Assembly (NCBI GenBank): GCA_021613535.1
Contig: CP075495.1
Coordinates: 4,588,001 to 4,652,000, forward strand
DNA length: 64,000 bases
DNA from: Adineta vaga
Taxonomy: Eukaryota > Rotifera
Direction: 5' to 3'
Shown here: positions 49,331 to 62,195 of the stretch, in pieces
Layout: every line of letters starts with the position of its first letter
Numbering within the stretch: the stretch's first letter is position 1
The notes under the pieces: generated by a model
Databases searched by the model: none
The model's input: only the letters and a program-made list of their open reading frames with translations
What the model was told of the DNA's origin: nothing
Made by a program: the position numbers and the translations under genes

Positions 49331-52300
49331 GTAATTCATATGACATATATTTATATTTCTTTACAATAGAGGGAGATAGAGAAAGAAAGAGAGAACTTTC
49401 TTTTTCAATCTATTTACTTTTTTCTTGTATTCTTAAATTTTAAATTACATATGTTTTGATAAGAAACTCTTCAAATAAGTCATAATGTCATGTTAATAGA
49501 GACGTTTGTTTTGATTTTGATAGAAATTGAAATTGAATAAAATTTGATTTCTTTTCCCATCAATCAACATTGAATAGAATATTATTTTTGCGATTGACAT
49601 CGAATGACATCATTTGATAATATATGTCGCTATCGTTGTTGTCCTGTTCTGTTTCCATTCGATCTTTACATATAGATACATGTATATACATCTATACAAA
49701 TCGTGTGGTCATTTTTCGTCTTGTTTTTTTTCCTTCTCTAACTGTTCGTTATTCGCCGTCCTTGATAAACACTTCTTTTTGTCGTTGGAGTGTAATGTTT
49801 ACATTTATTTGTCACTTCTATTCACATATACGTATATGTATACTAAATGACATCATCTTCACCGTCTAATCATCGACATCATCGTCAGTTAGATACAAGT
49901 CTTGAGCGACAAGCTCGTTTAGCTGCTGCTAATGCTGTTGCAACTTGTTTTTCATCGTCGTCTTCTTCTACTTCTTCTTCTTCTACTCTACGTAGACAAC
50001 GTTCGGCATCATTAAATACTACGTTTGACCAGACTCATTGGATACTTGTCATGCCGACGCTCGAGGTGATGTATCTTTTCATTTACTTATTGTGTACATA
50101 TAGACATATATAAATGAATACATTTAACTCCGCCTTCTAACCGTTTTTTGTTCATTGATGAACACAGCACGAATGACGAGATAATTAAATAGTATATATA
50201 GGACGTGTTTTATTTTGTTCTTGTTAATGCACAGTTGGATTATTGTAAGTTTGAACTAATTTAATACATCCCGTCGACAATACTGTCTAATGAATAATTC
50301 AATAATGACAATCTGTAGATGACCTTATATCGTTGTAGTTAGATTTCAATGAAATGTCATTGAAAAAAATTCAATGACTGATTCGATTTATTCTAGAAAT
50401 TCAATGGATTGTGCTTCTTCTTTATATATAAACTAATTATTTCTTTTGATTTTGTTTACATATTTAATCGTTTTCCAATGACCTGATGTGCCCTCCAGAT
50501 GATCTTCTATAGAATATAAAAGTGAAAGATATAGAACCGGGAAAAGGGAGAAGAAGAAGAAGAAGCAATGTGTGATGAGTAGTATGTTCGTAGATAACAG
50601 TCAGTTGCTTGTGAGATGAACCGACTGATCATTAATCAAACTATATGTGTTTGTGTATATATATATATATGTATATGGTCGATTTCTTTTTCTCCTTCTC
50701 TTTCTCCCTATGGTATTTATTATCTCTCTTCTCTCGACCTCTTCTACTGTTCATCTAAACATTTCATTTGCATTGTTTAAGGCTAAAGCGAGAGAAAGTG
50801 TATAAGTGATTGCGGTCAAGAAAAAAATATTTTTATTTATAATAGATTTAGTTTAATAAAATAAAATAAAAAGACAGATATGGTTATGATGACGGCTACA
50901 GCTGCTTCAACTTTAGGGGTGAGTCATTATTAGTTTTATTCGTGTGTGTATGTTTTTTTTTCTTCACATGTAATGACCTTTTTATATGATGTAGATACAC
51001 ACATATATATATATATATATGACAAAGAAAAGAAAAAAAAATAATGACGTGTAATGTGAAGAGAAAAAAAAAGAAATCAAAAGAATGATGATTACTCTTC
51101 GGCTTGTTGTCGAAAAGCGTTTTTCTGTGGCCCTGACGCACATACATAGATTCTTTTTCTGTGTTGCAAACATAAAGTAAGAGTAAAAGAGCGATATGGT
51201 CAAATGTGAAGAGGAGATAGAAACATATATATATATATAGTATGAGTACTTCTATAATCATTCAAATACACATATATACTAGACAGTCTTTTTCTTTTTT
51301 ATGGCGACAGGTGGATGATACGTGACATTTTTTTTTTTCGTAATATACGAAAGTTTGTCGAATATAATTGTATTTTGTTCTGTTCTGTATATTATTTAGC
51401 AACCGGCATCTTATAACACATCACAAACGCCTTCTTTACATCATTTAATTATTGATTCTCATTCAGCCGGTCACGTCCAACAACAACAACAACAAACGCA
51501 ACAGCAACATTCAACAACAATAGCAAATATGGCATTAACAGCTGAACGTGATGCTTATTTACGATTAGCAGCACATTCGATGGAACGTTCGGAACAACTT
51601 ACAACACATTTCAATATTCGTTCACCTAAAGCTTATGGTGGTTATGTTGTAAGTATTATAAAGAGTCATTTTTTTCTCACTTTAAAAATTAAAAAGAGTA
51701 AGAATACATTCATTTTAGTTCCTTCTATCAGTCATTTATCTGCATTTTTTTTGTTTCTTCTACGTGCTTTTCTCTTTGTTTGATTGCCGCACGCCGAACT
51801 ATGTTATTGTTCGATTAAATGATGATGATGATGATAGGGAGGAAAAAAAGCAAAGAACGTTTCTCTCATCATCGCTATTTCTTTTTCCTCATATATTATG
51901 TCTGTCTACACTCGATTCTCTAGTTCAGGAAGTATCTCTCATTAATAAAAGAAAACGAGTCTTTTTCTTTCCTTGAATTTTTGTTTTCTTTGTTATTAAT
52001 GGGTCAATCCATTGTAACCTTGAAGAACAACAATTCAATCGAACAATTGCCCTCATGATTGTCTCATTACACTAAGAGAAAAATTCATTATGAGTGGTGA
52101 ATATATTTGAGCATCTTTCACTAATAAGAAAAGCTTGTTGCAGGTTGAAATAAATGTATTGTGTTTGTAACAGAAAAACACGACATGATAATTTTAACAA
52201 TGTTTAAATAGATCACCAAAAGGCAAAAGAAAAAGAAGGATCATATTTCAGTTTTTGTTCTATCAATATGATAAATTGTTTGTCCATTCGTTGGATATGG

Positions 52301-55300
52301 ATATGCATGCTGAAATCCTATTATGTCCTAGTAGTAATAGCTGATTAACCTGATATGTTGCTCATGACATATAGAATGGCAGCATTATTATTATTATTTT
52401 GTATATACATATATATATACATGCATGTATATCTATATGTTTGTCAAAAGAAAGTTATTGTTGACTCTTTTCTCTTCTCGTATATACCCATAGGAAATTG
52501 TATACATTAAATATTTAACGCCAATCAAGAACGATAGGACAGAAGTAAAGAAGCTTTGAAGTTGTTCAATGAATGGCTTCAAGCAAAAATTGATTAGACT
52601 TTTTCTCTCTTTTGTTTGGAACGAACTAAGTTTCTAGTTCCAATCAGACAGACAGACAGACAGATAGAATAAGCAATATGGGAAATGATAGAACGTCAGG
52701 GAAAAGAATGTAGTGCTAATATATACGACTTTTTTTTTAGTATTTCTCGAATGAAGAATAAGAAATCTAAATCATCTTGACGACTAGAAATGTTGATAGT
52801 TTATTCAAAGGCCACCTCTAGTCTTTTTTTCCTCACTCTGTTTTTCTTTTTGTTGTTCAGCAAGTTTCAATAGGACAAATTTGATTCATATGTAAATATG
52901 AAAATTGATGACGAGAAGAATTAAGATTTATATAAGCGGTTATTTCGTAGCACATAGAAAGAGAAATCTTAAGCGAACCTATGAGTCTATATCGAGAAAA
53001 GAAGACACTTCTTCTTGTCTGTTTATAGATAGTTATGATATAGAGTATGTGTCTTAGGTCGAGTTCGAGTTCATGGTTTTATTTTGCCAGAAGATATATA
53101 CTGAGTGATTGATCGAATGATTTCGATGTTTGACGAATGAGAAAAGAAAACAAATTCGTTCTTTTCTTCTTTAAACTATCAGCGCAGATAACATGATATG
53201 AAAGAAAATGTGTCATATATTCCTCGTTTTTTTGTGTATATATATATATAAATATATATTCGTCTGTTTCATAGAATCTATCTTGTATATGCACATTTTT
53301 CTTCATGTGCAGTTGTCGATTGTCGCCTATCAGGAAGGCAAATATTTTGGCCTCGCCTCGTTTTTACAGTATTCGCATTACTATTCATTCATTCTTTTTC
53401 TTTCTCGTTGTATTCGCATCGTGCTACTTTTGCAAAGAGGCTTATTATATTGATGAGTTTTTACTATGATTACATTCGGCTGCTATGTTCTTTCTGTCCC
53501 TCTCTTTCTCTTTCTCTTTCTCTTTCTCTCCCTCTTCTTCTCCTCTCGGTATGCTTTCACTATTACCAGAAAAAAAAACGGTACCAGGACGGCGAACGAA
53601 CGAACGAATATAGAAAGCCACTCTGTTTGCTCTTGTCCTACTCTATAATCAGTCAAAATAACGTACCGGTAACATTCACTCGTCTGATATACATGGTCTA
53701 TAGAGACATGTTTATTTGTGCGCATACCTCTTCATTCTTTTTTTTTCTTACATTTCTCAAAATGTTCATTCTTAGACTCATTTTTTTTACTTCGATAAGA
53801 AGTCTTCATTTACTGTAGACCATACATATATATATATATATATACGGTAATCATTACCGGTATTAGTATTAATATTACTATTATTAATATTGCTCGTTTC
53901 GTTTGTGACATGGAAGGCGATGTTGTTTTGCTTGGTTTAATGGACTGGAATGCCGCATCGTCGGCAACACAGCTCATACCATTACCGACAACAACTGAAG
54001 TGTGCTATGAATTGTTGACAGGCGGGGTTTGTATACATCATAGATAATACAGTTGTGCGCTAGAAGAAAGAAATGAGAAAGAAAACTCTACTAAATATCT
54101 TGTTGATGTTTTTCTTCTGAACAATAATAATAATAATAATATTTTTAGAAAATTTTTTTTGATAAAGATAATTGCCTATGTCTCTATGTTGTTATTTTTC
54201 TTTTTAAGCCTTCACAATCTCATTCTGGTGCATTTGATCAATCAAGACCACCATTCATGAATGGTCATCATACAATTGTTAATAATGGTCTATCACCATC
54301 ATCATCATCGTCTCATCAAACTCAACAACATCTCAGTGATACAAATTTGTATATAAAAAATTTGCCACCAGACTGTTCTGATCAAGATCTGGCTAAATTG
54401 GTGGAAGGGTAAGAAGAAAGCAAAATCTCATCATATCCATGGTTGAATTATTTATGTTTATAAATAGTTGTGGTCAAGTCAAATCAATGAAAGCAATTAT
54501 TGATAAACAAACGAATAAATGTAAAGGTTTCGGCTTTATTGATTTTGAAACTAATGAAGATGCTCAGTTGGCAATAGCTCAATTACAAAAACAAGGCTAT
54601 ACAGCTCAATTAGCTAAAGTAGATTTCGATAAATAATAAGTTTATGTTGAAAAAGTAAACAATCAAACTATTTTAGTCTTCACAACAACAAGAACAAGAC
54701 ACAACAAATTTATATTTTGCTAATTTGGATCCACAAATGACAGAACAAGATTTACGACAAGCACTTAGTCAATTCGGTACTGTTGTTAGTGTACGTATTT
54801 TACGTGACCAACAAAAACAGTCACGTGGTGTTGGTTTTGCACGTATGAATGACAAAGATCAATGTCAAGCAATTATCAATCGATTCCATAATCAGAGTTT
54901 TCCAGGTTTGTATTTTTAATGCTCAATGACAATATTCTTGGAAAATAAATATCGACTTTTATTCATTTATAATAGATTTTTCTGATAAACACGTACATGT
55001 TAAATTTGCTGATGCCAGTAATAAAAATAAGAAATCGTATAAAACAGGTTTCGAAGTAAGTTAAATGTTTTATGCTATGAAATATCAAATATTTTCTTTT
55101 CTTTCTCAATAGGATATGAAGAGTGGTCATCCATTATATCCCATGGATCAAACAGTTTCATATTCATCACCAACTGTTGTATTTCCTCCATGGTCATCAA
55201 TGTCAGCTGCACAAATGCTTCCTCCACAAGCTCAAAATCATCATCAACAACATCAACAACAACAACAACAACAAACAATTGTCTCCGGTCCACCATCACA

Positions 55301-55725
55301 TGCACATCATCCAGCGCATCATCCAATGTATGCACAAGCAGCACAACTTCGACAGCCATTAGGCGTTTTTAATCCAGCTATTCCGTCCTATATGCACTTG
55401 TCACATGGACCAGGTCATGAGTCTGGTGCAGCGTTTGTATTACCGATGCAGCAATTACAACAATTACAAATTGCTAATGGTCATGCAGGCGCATTTTGTC
55501 TGATGAATCCACCACATCCACATCAACATCATCATCCTCATGCTGCAGCAACACTTTTTATGCAAGCACCACAGCCAACAGCTGCACCTCCACCTCAACA
55601 ACAACAACAACAACAATCAGCACCCCCACCGACACAAAATGATCCATCACAAGTATGTTAAATTAATAGGAAATGTTTCTTTTATCTATTATCTCATTAT
55701 TATTCCCTCCTAGGATCTGTCATAG
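49307..55725 (+). CDS. RBMS / alan shepard-type RNA-binding protein
   Basis: Two-RRM protein of the MSSP family that binds AU-rich RNA or single-stranded DNA. A shared exon at 51400-51648 (QPASYNTSQTP..., polyQ, Thr/Ser-rich) leads to 54209-54408 with LSDTNLYIKNLPPDCSDQDL (RRM1 RNP2). RRM1 RNP1 is KCKGFGFIDF near 54520; the second RRM has TNLYFANLDPQM and RGVGFARM near 54825-54845. The linker SSQQQEQDTTNLYF matches the family's QQEQDPTNLY. The C-terminus is Gln/His/Pro-rich (55110-55650), ending DPSQDLS after a last exon at 55714-55725. All candidate first exons end in phase 0. The gene is unusually long for this window because of a 2.3 kb intron (51649-53909). Confidence 0.9.
49847..50065 (+). 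CDS. Candidate RBMS first exon B
   Basis: 219 bases, 73 codons, Ser/Arg-rich (SLERQARLAAANAVATCF), ends CTCGAG before a GTGATG donor, phase 0. Confidence 0.5.
50880..50918 (+). CDS. Candidate RBMS first exon C
   Basis: 39 bases: MVMMTATAASTLG, ends before GTGAGT, phase 0. Confidence 0.5.
51649..53909. other. Long RBMS intron
   Basis: Contains a (CAGA)n run near 52647-52667, a TTTCTC run at 53501-53540, and TA repeats near 53237-53256 and 53824-53844. No exon other than D recognised; long for this genome. Confidence 0.5.
53501..53540. repeat. (TTTCTC)n pyrimidine microsatellite
   Basis: Repeating TTTCTC units inside the RBMS intron, read directly. Confidence 0.85.
53910..54026 (+). CDS. Candidate RBMS first exon D
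   Basis: 117 bases, 39 codons (MEGDVVLLGLMDWNAASS...), ends before GTTTGT, phase 0; 15-base inverted repeat at 53845-53859 just upstream. It lies after exon 51400-51648, so transcripts from D would skip that exon. Confidence 0.45.
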
Positions 55726-56948
55726 AACACCTACTGATGAAACAGCCAATCATTTATTTGTTTTTCTCTTGCCTTCCCCATTTTTTTCCTTCTTGTTTGG
55801 CGCGATCTCCTGGCTTGAACGAGAGAATTTGTGTGGATTTTTTGTTCATTGTTCAACCACCAAGTTGCTCTCTTGTGTGCCGTTTCTTTTTCTTGTGTCT
55901 GTCTCTGTCTCTGTCTCTCTCTTCTTTTCTTTTTTTCACTTCGTCTCGAGTGCCATTTTGATGATATTGATGCTGATGAGCGCATGTGTGTATGTTGTTT
56001 GTGTGTGTGTGTGTGCATGACTAACGCTCTTTTTCTCTCTCTCACTCTCTCTCTCTCTCTTCTGTCCTTGGTTGCCGTTGTTGCTGTTGTTGTCACCGTT
56101 TGGTCGATCTCCATTTCTTTTTCCTTGTCATCAGCTCTTCGTCTTTTTCTGATCTGTTGGCCGTGCTAGGCAGCCAGTCGCCTTTTCTCTTCTTTTTTTG
56201 TGTCTCTTTGTACGTATGAGAGTGAAAACGAACGCTGTCTGTGTAGTGAGATAAGATAAAAAACATGTGGCTCTATTTTTTTTTGTTTGTTCGTTGGCTT
56301 CTTGTTTTTTTTCATACACACACGCACACATGCATACAACAATTCATATGTTCGTTTTACATTGTTGATGTAGTAGTTTTTTTTTGGCGCGTTTACATGC
56401 ATTGATAACAGACTGCGATGAAATGATTTCGAGTAAGACACATATATATATATATATGTGAATATATATACATGCACACACAGAAACAAAGAGACGAAAT
56501 AAAACAAAAAAAATGTATGAGAACGAAATGAAAACGAAATGTACAATTATATTATTATCAATATCATTGATAGACAGTTCGATCATATAGACAAAAGTCA
56601 TTCAATAAAATGATCTCATTTTTTTCTAAAGAACAGGAAGAAAAAACAAGAAAACTAGATTATTGATTGAGATTCAATTGTTCGCGACATTGATTTGGAT
56701 TCTTTCTGATGCTTAAGAAAATTGACGTCTCGAACATGATTTCATCATATGAAAATTAGATCGTGGAGAAATGACTGTTAAGAATTAGAAGATATTTCAA
56801 CTATTGTAGAACTTTTTCTAATATGTTATAAAATAATATAATGAAATTATTGTTTGACGCATAATTCAATTGATCGAGGTAAATCGAAAACTCAACTAAA
56901 GTCTTTTGTTTTGTTATGTTATGTAGAGTAAATAGATGGTTTATTTTT
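55726..56948. other. RBMS 3' flank, no gene seen
   Basis: Pyrimidine-rich, with CTCTGT repeats near 55900-55920, (TG)n near 55999-56015, and (CT)n at 56031-56060. Many long open frames cross it but they are compositional. Confidence 0.5.
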
Positions 56949-59111
56949 CTAATCTTTTAAATGTCGTTGAATCGTTTGAATAATTGCATTAATTGATTTT
57001 TGACGATTGATTTTGATGAATTCTTTTCCTCGAATTGTAAGTATTGAAAGCCAACCATTATTTGCCGGATGTGTATGAAGGAAATGAAGCGTTTCCGTTG
57101 ATTGAGCTACATTTATTGAAATAAAATTATGATATTCAATAGAGTTGATTTCTTACTGTAAGAAAGTGGTCCGGAATGACAATCACGTATTTGTCTAGCG
57201 ACAGAATCTAATTGAAGTGATGTTGCACGTTCAGCAATGAAAAATTGTTGAATTATTTCAATTGTTTGTTCGAGCCGAGAAAGCATTTGTTTTTCATGAT
57301 TATTCGAAGTTGATAAAATTTTATTTGTTTCTTTCGAACGAATCTGTAGAACAAAAAGGAACGAAAGACGATCATCATATGAATACTTTGTTGATAACGA
57401 AAAAAGAATACTTTTTCAATTAGTGATGGAGATATTCCATCAACAGACAATGTTCCTTTCTTCGGTGATGATAATATAATTGTTGAAGATACATCATCAC
57501 TTGAAAATGCAGAAAATAAAGCACGTTTGACACGTTGTGATGAAGTACGTTCAGCATAATGACGAATTTCAATGGGTGATGCTAATAGTTGTTTATCTGG
57601 TGTTTCAGGTAATGATGAAATAGCAATATCAGGTATATTTTCTAGATCAAAATCTGGATGCCAACGAACAAGATTTTCATCATTCGGAAGTTCATCAATA
57701 TTTTGTTGGAGTTTATTCGACAGAAAAGTCTGAAAGGAAAGAATTATGTAAATATTGTATTTTTCCAAATAGAATTTAAGATCAGAAACGAAGAATAGAG
57801 TACTCAATTGCTTTTGTATGTAAATTGATCGAATTGTCATGTAGTTAACAATTCAGATAGACTTTTTAAATTAATAGTTCTTCGGAAAAAAGAACTCTTC
57901 TAACGTGATCTACTTCAGTAAACTTAGACTCAATGGAATGACCTTATGAATAAAGATTTGAGTATTTACCCGATGATAAGTTTTAACTAAACTAAGTAAT
58001 GCACGACGAAAACAATCGATACGTTCAACAATAATTGATGGAGTAATTTGTACATTTGTTTGAATACCAAAATCAGCTAAAAAGTCAATTGAATAGACAG
58101 GTTTTTTTTAAAAAGAATCGTAAAATCATTACTTGGAATTATTGTTAATTCATGTTTCAATTTCATTGGACTTAATGTTGGTAATTGAATTTTTTCTTGT
58201 TGAAAACTGAACATTGTTGGATTGATTGTTTTAATACGACCCAGTGTTTGTAATGTGAAATTTCTTTATGATAGAAAATAATTCAGTATAAATAAGATAC
58301 AAATGAAATAAATACCGTTTCGTTTTTTGTTGGATTACTTGTTGACATTTATCAAATGTATTTATACCTCCATTGTTATGTGTATGGCAAACAAGAAAAT
58401 CTAAATGTTTATATTGTTCAAGTAATAATTGATATTTGTTTGGTAAGGGTAATTCAATTGTTGTGACCAGAGAATCTAAACGTTCATAAGCTGGAATTGA
58501 AGGATAACTAAATCAAAGAAGATATTAAAGGACAAGGATCTTAATAGTTTAATACCTTTTTACAGGTGTTTGTGGTGATGGATGTTTGAATGGACTTGTT
58601 GTTTTGTCACCGATGATATTAGAACGTTTGATAGGTGAACGAGAATAAGTTGATTTGTATTTATATAGATCATTTCGAAATGCACGAATACGTGTACGTA
58701 TATCTTCAAGATCTTGTTGTTCCATAAAACGTTCGCGCATTTTTACTGGACTACGATGATGAAGTGGAGCACTGTGATGACGGACAAATTTGATTCGAGT
58801 AGGTATCGAAGATTTCATAAGAGAATCCTTTGGTAATTGGTTGGTTTCTTCTAATTTAATTGTTGCTAAAAATAGATGAAGAAAAAATATATGATGGGTG
58901 TCAATGTTCATAAGATTTTGTTCTTACAATTTGATGTATTTTCAACAGGAAGATCAGGTGGACATTGATCAAGATCTGTTTCAAACGTTTTCGATTGTTC
59001 ATCTTCGACTTTTATTACTTTCATTGGCTTATTGAAAAGAGCAGCGTTTGAAACATTTGTTGAATGACATTTTGTGAAAAAATCCGTAATTAAAAGTGTT
59101 CTTTGCGGCAT
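56949..59111 (-). CDS. CDT1: DNA replication licensing factor CDT1
   Basis: CDT1 loads MCM2-7 with ORC/CDC6 and is held by geminin and destroyed by CRL4-CDT2. The start MPQRTLLITDFFTKCHS ends in the TDFF degron typical of CDT1 N-termini. Further exons: a basic Ser/Pro region with SPIK-type sites, then PAYERLDSLV and LPNKYQLLLEQYKHLDFLV with NTFDKCQQVIQQKTKR and NFTLQTLGRIKTI (geminin-binding/winged-helix region), LVRWHPDFDLENIPDI, and a C-terminal part with IRSKETNK, LSRLEQTIEIIQQFF and GWLSILTIRG. The order and LxRWHPxFDxExxPDI motif match CDT1. About nine exons, ending at a TAG at 56949-56951. Divergence is high, but domain order is complete. Confidence 0.88.
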
Positions 59112-60170
59112 AATTTATCAATTTAAAAACGAAAGATACAAATAATAAATTAATGATAAGTACAATTAAGAAGCTATTCTTGACCGCTTTGTATATGCTC
59201 GAATAGACAATGGTCAATATCATTATGAGTATTGTTGACCATTGGTCAAGAAATTGTTTCCTCTATAATGATTGCAATTCTAGCGAATATAGATCATTCA
59301 TAGATGTCGATCATTTTGTTCGATGAAAATTTCATGTCTATTTCACATCTATTCAACAATTCATAACATGCTAAGACATATCAGTAATTCAAATTTCTGT
59401 CAAATGAATGTCGATTATACTCATTAAACAACTTACAAATTAGTATATGTTCAAGCCTGATGTTTTTATGCTATCTAATTATTCTGTATTTTATGTTAAT
59501 CGACTGTTGTACAACGTACATACATATGTCTCTTCTTTATTTTCAACACAACTAGCTTTCTCATGAATGCGTCTATTCAATATTGCATATGGAAAATAGA
59601 GAGTCAAATCTGCTTGATAGGACACTACAAAATAATAAAGTCCAATTAAGTTTGTCAACGTATCAAGTAATCTTATAAGTTCTTTTTTGTCAGTGAACGC
59701 CTATAGATTTTTTTTTCTTGATTGCCTCGAGTAATAATGTACTTTATGCTGCGTCGAAAAAGAATAACAAACAATAAAGTTTCGCTTTTTTCACGGATAA
59801 AAATCGTCTATAAATCACACTTTCAAATCTAGGAAAGAATGAAATTACAGTACAAAAGTTTTGACGCTTTTCTTCCACTGAAAGAAGAAAACAAAGTGTC
59901 TAATTTTAATTTTTTTTGTTGTCACAGAAATTATTGTTGAAAAATAAACAGTATTTCTTTTAGGAAAGTGATGACATTCTACACCTATAGTTGCATTAGC
60001 AAGTGCTATTCTGACGTTTCGATCATTAATACGGTCAAAAAATAGACTTTTTTTTAAAGGATCGAAGAACAAATCGCATTTAAACACATGATTTTGTTTG
60101 TTAATATTCATTCTTTTTGCTTACTGAAGAAATAAACGAAAAAGACATATTTGCAAACGGTGATTATACA
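59112..60170. other. Gap between divergent CDT1 and the type II membrane gene
   Basis: About 1.06 kb between two ATGs on opposite strands. AT-rich; an open frame at 59845-60111 on the minus strand has no homology I recognise. Probably promoters only. Confidence 0.5.
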
Positions 60171-61148
60171 ATGTATACAGATCGTAATCAGACATACACA
60201 GAATATGAAATAGTAGTAAGTACTGGTACACTCACATCAGTTTTTAAAATTCAAAAAAATTTTCCATAACCGTGTTATAGGAAGAAATTCATCATACCCG
60301 ACCAAAGGTTGTATACAGAGCACCGGCGAGTGATATATCAACAACTACGGTTACGAATGTTCCTGTGACGAAGTTTGTGTGTTATTTTATATTTTATTTT
60401 GTTTATGATTTATTATTATAAGGCCACCGATATGTGGTGGAATACCGTTGTTAGTCGCATGCGTAATTCTAAGTTGTCTCTTTGCTGCAGTTGTTGCCAT
60501 TGCATTATATGTGGTTATTAATGATAGCATGAATAGTGGTATGTTATTTATTATTGATCATGATTCTTGTCGAGAGATGAAGAGCTATGAACATCGTATA
60601 AAATTAGGAAATTTTCTTTCTTTTTTTCTTCTTCGATTGTATTTTTCTGTATTTCATGTTTACTTCTATTAGCAACAACTACAACGACTACGACAACGAC
60701 TACAACTACCACACTGCTGACTATAATTACAGGAATACAAAATTATGCAGTAATGCTGAACGCAAATGGTTATCATGGCGCTTATTATATTCGTTATTAT
60801 AATGCATATAATACTTCAACTGCAATGAGAATAGAATATCCAATTGTTTATCTAAGTGGTACAACTTTTTCAGGAACATATACAAATAATGCTTGGTATG
60901 CACTTCAAGGTGGTTGTGGTAATTCGAATGGAATTGCAAGTTGTACAGCAGTATGCAAGGCATTATCTCGAACTTATGTTGGAATATCGAGCTCTTGTAC
61001 ACCTGTATATTCTGGTTCAGTTACATCATATGTTACACCCGATCGTTGTACTTATACAGCTGCGGATACTACTGCTACACCATGGGCTGATTATGGTGCA
61101 GCTTCTACTTGTGTAAATCCAATGGTTTACTGTGATTGTTCATTATAA
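60171..61148 (+). CDS. Type II membrane protein, Thr-rich stalk, Cys-rich ectodomain
   Basis: Four exons. A short cytoplasmic start (MYTDRNQTYTEYEIV), then basic/polar residues and one hydrophobic helix LLVACVILSCLFAAVVAIALY (60448-60513 region) with no signal peptide, so the C-terminus should face outside. A run of about twelve threonines (60675-60716) forms a stalk and is the kind of sequence that can be O-glycosylated. The ectodomain (about 140 residues) has paired cysteines GGCGNSNGIASCTAVC, SSSCTP, RCTY, TCVNP and CDCSL at the very end. I do not recognise the fold. No function is proposed beyond surface exposure. Confidence 0.65.
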
Positions 61149-61292
61149 CAAACGGTTTTTATGTAGATCTTGATTTGTTATATGTTTTAATAAAGAATTT
61201 CTCTTATTTCGATTTATCGGAAATATAATAAAAATAAAATTTGTATTTTATCAAAACAAAACTATAAGAATACAAAATATATTCTGAAATAA

Positions 61293-62195
61293 TTAGCAAG
61301 AACAACATCGAAAACAGCCCATTTTGAAAAAACTTTTCGTCATAGTCTGTAGACAAGATCCTTTTGTTTGACTACAACAATCATCTTTCGAATCGACATA
61401 CTGTTGAAGAAGATCTTGTGCACGTTTCTTATTATTAAATATTTGAAAATGACCTGGATAGATTTTATCAATTTCATGTTCATCCAACCAATCAATCATA
61501 TGATTTGCACTTCTTGTATAATCTTGAATAGATGATGTTGGTAACCAATCTATCAATGCGTTGCCGTGACCACAATCATATACAAAATCACCACTAAATA
61601 ATGCTTTTATCTTTGGATAATAGCAAACAATACTTCCTCGTGTATGACCAGGTACATGTGACACAATTATTTCATCATCTCCACCTAAAATCTTCTATGT
61701 TTATTATATTTCAAAGATATTAGTAGTATCACCTAAATCAATTCGATGGCCATCCATTATAGATTCACATTGTGTTGCTGGAACTCGATATTCTCTGGAA
61801 GAAAAGTTCTCATAGGGTGCTTGTTGAAAATGTGCAGGTTTTACATAATTCAATGTATCTACTTGTCGACCTTGTCTCAAACCTTGATAATCATCTTGAT
61901 GGATTAATATTCGACTTTCATTTTCGAAATGATTTGCTCCACCACAATGATCGAAATGTGAATGTGTACATAGAACAATACATTCACGATTTTTGCAAAG
62001 TAACTGAAGATTTTCGAAATGTTTTTTTAAATTACAAACACCTAAACCGCAATCAATAATTAAATCACGTGCTGTACCACGTATAAACCAAATATTTGAA
62101 CGATTGGCTTCGAAAAAATGATTTTCATTTGTTAAATATAGATTACAATCAATTCGTCGTGTATTAAACCATCGAGGATTGTCAATTATAGCCAT
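61293..62195 (-). CDS. MBLAC2: MBLAC2-like metallo-beta-lactamase-fold acyl-CoA hydrolase
   Basis: MBLAC2 is a zinc MBL-fold palmitoyl-CoA hydrolase of vesicles. Exon 1 (62195 to about 61728) holds RANRSN-like EANRSNIWFIRG, DLIIDCGLGV and the metal motif CTHSHFDHCGG (HxHxDH). An about 40-base intron near 61727-61686 is followed by SHVPGHTRGSIVCYY (third metal His), LFSGDFVYD (bridging Asp), ALIDWLP and YPGHFQIF (last His). All ligands are in place. Length about 290 residues. The tail ends KMGCFRCCSC, a cysteine cluster that could be acylated. A same-strand neighbour, POC1, ends 437 bases upstream. Confidence 0.92.

Noticed and set aside
47880-53850. Telomere-like or satellite arrays in the repeat-rich region
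   Set aside because: Only simple dinucleotide and hexanucleotide pyrimidine runs are seen; no TTAGGG or TGTGGG arrays or long tandem units.
55731-56601. Several long open frames after the RBMS stop
   Set aside because: Composed of CT, TG and TA repeats; codon content is repeat-driven and frames overlap on both strands.
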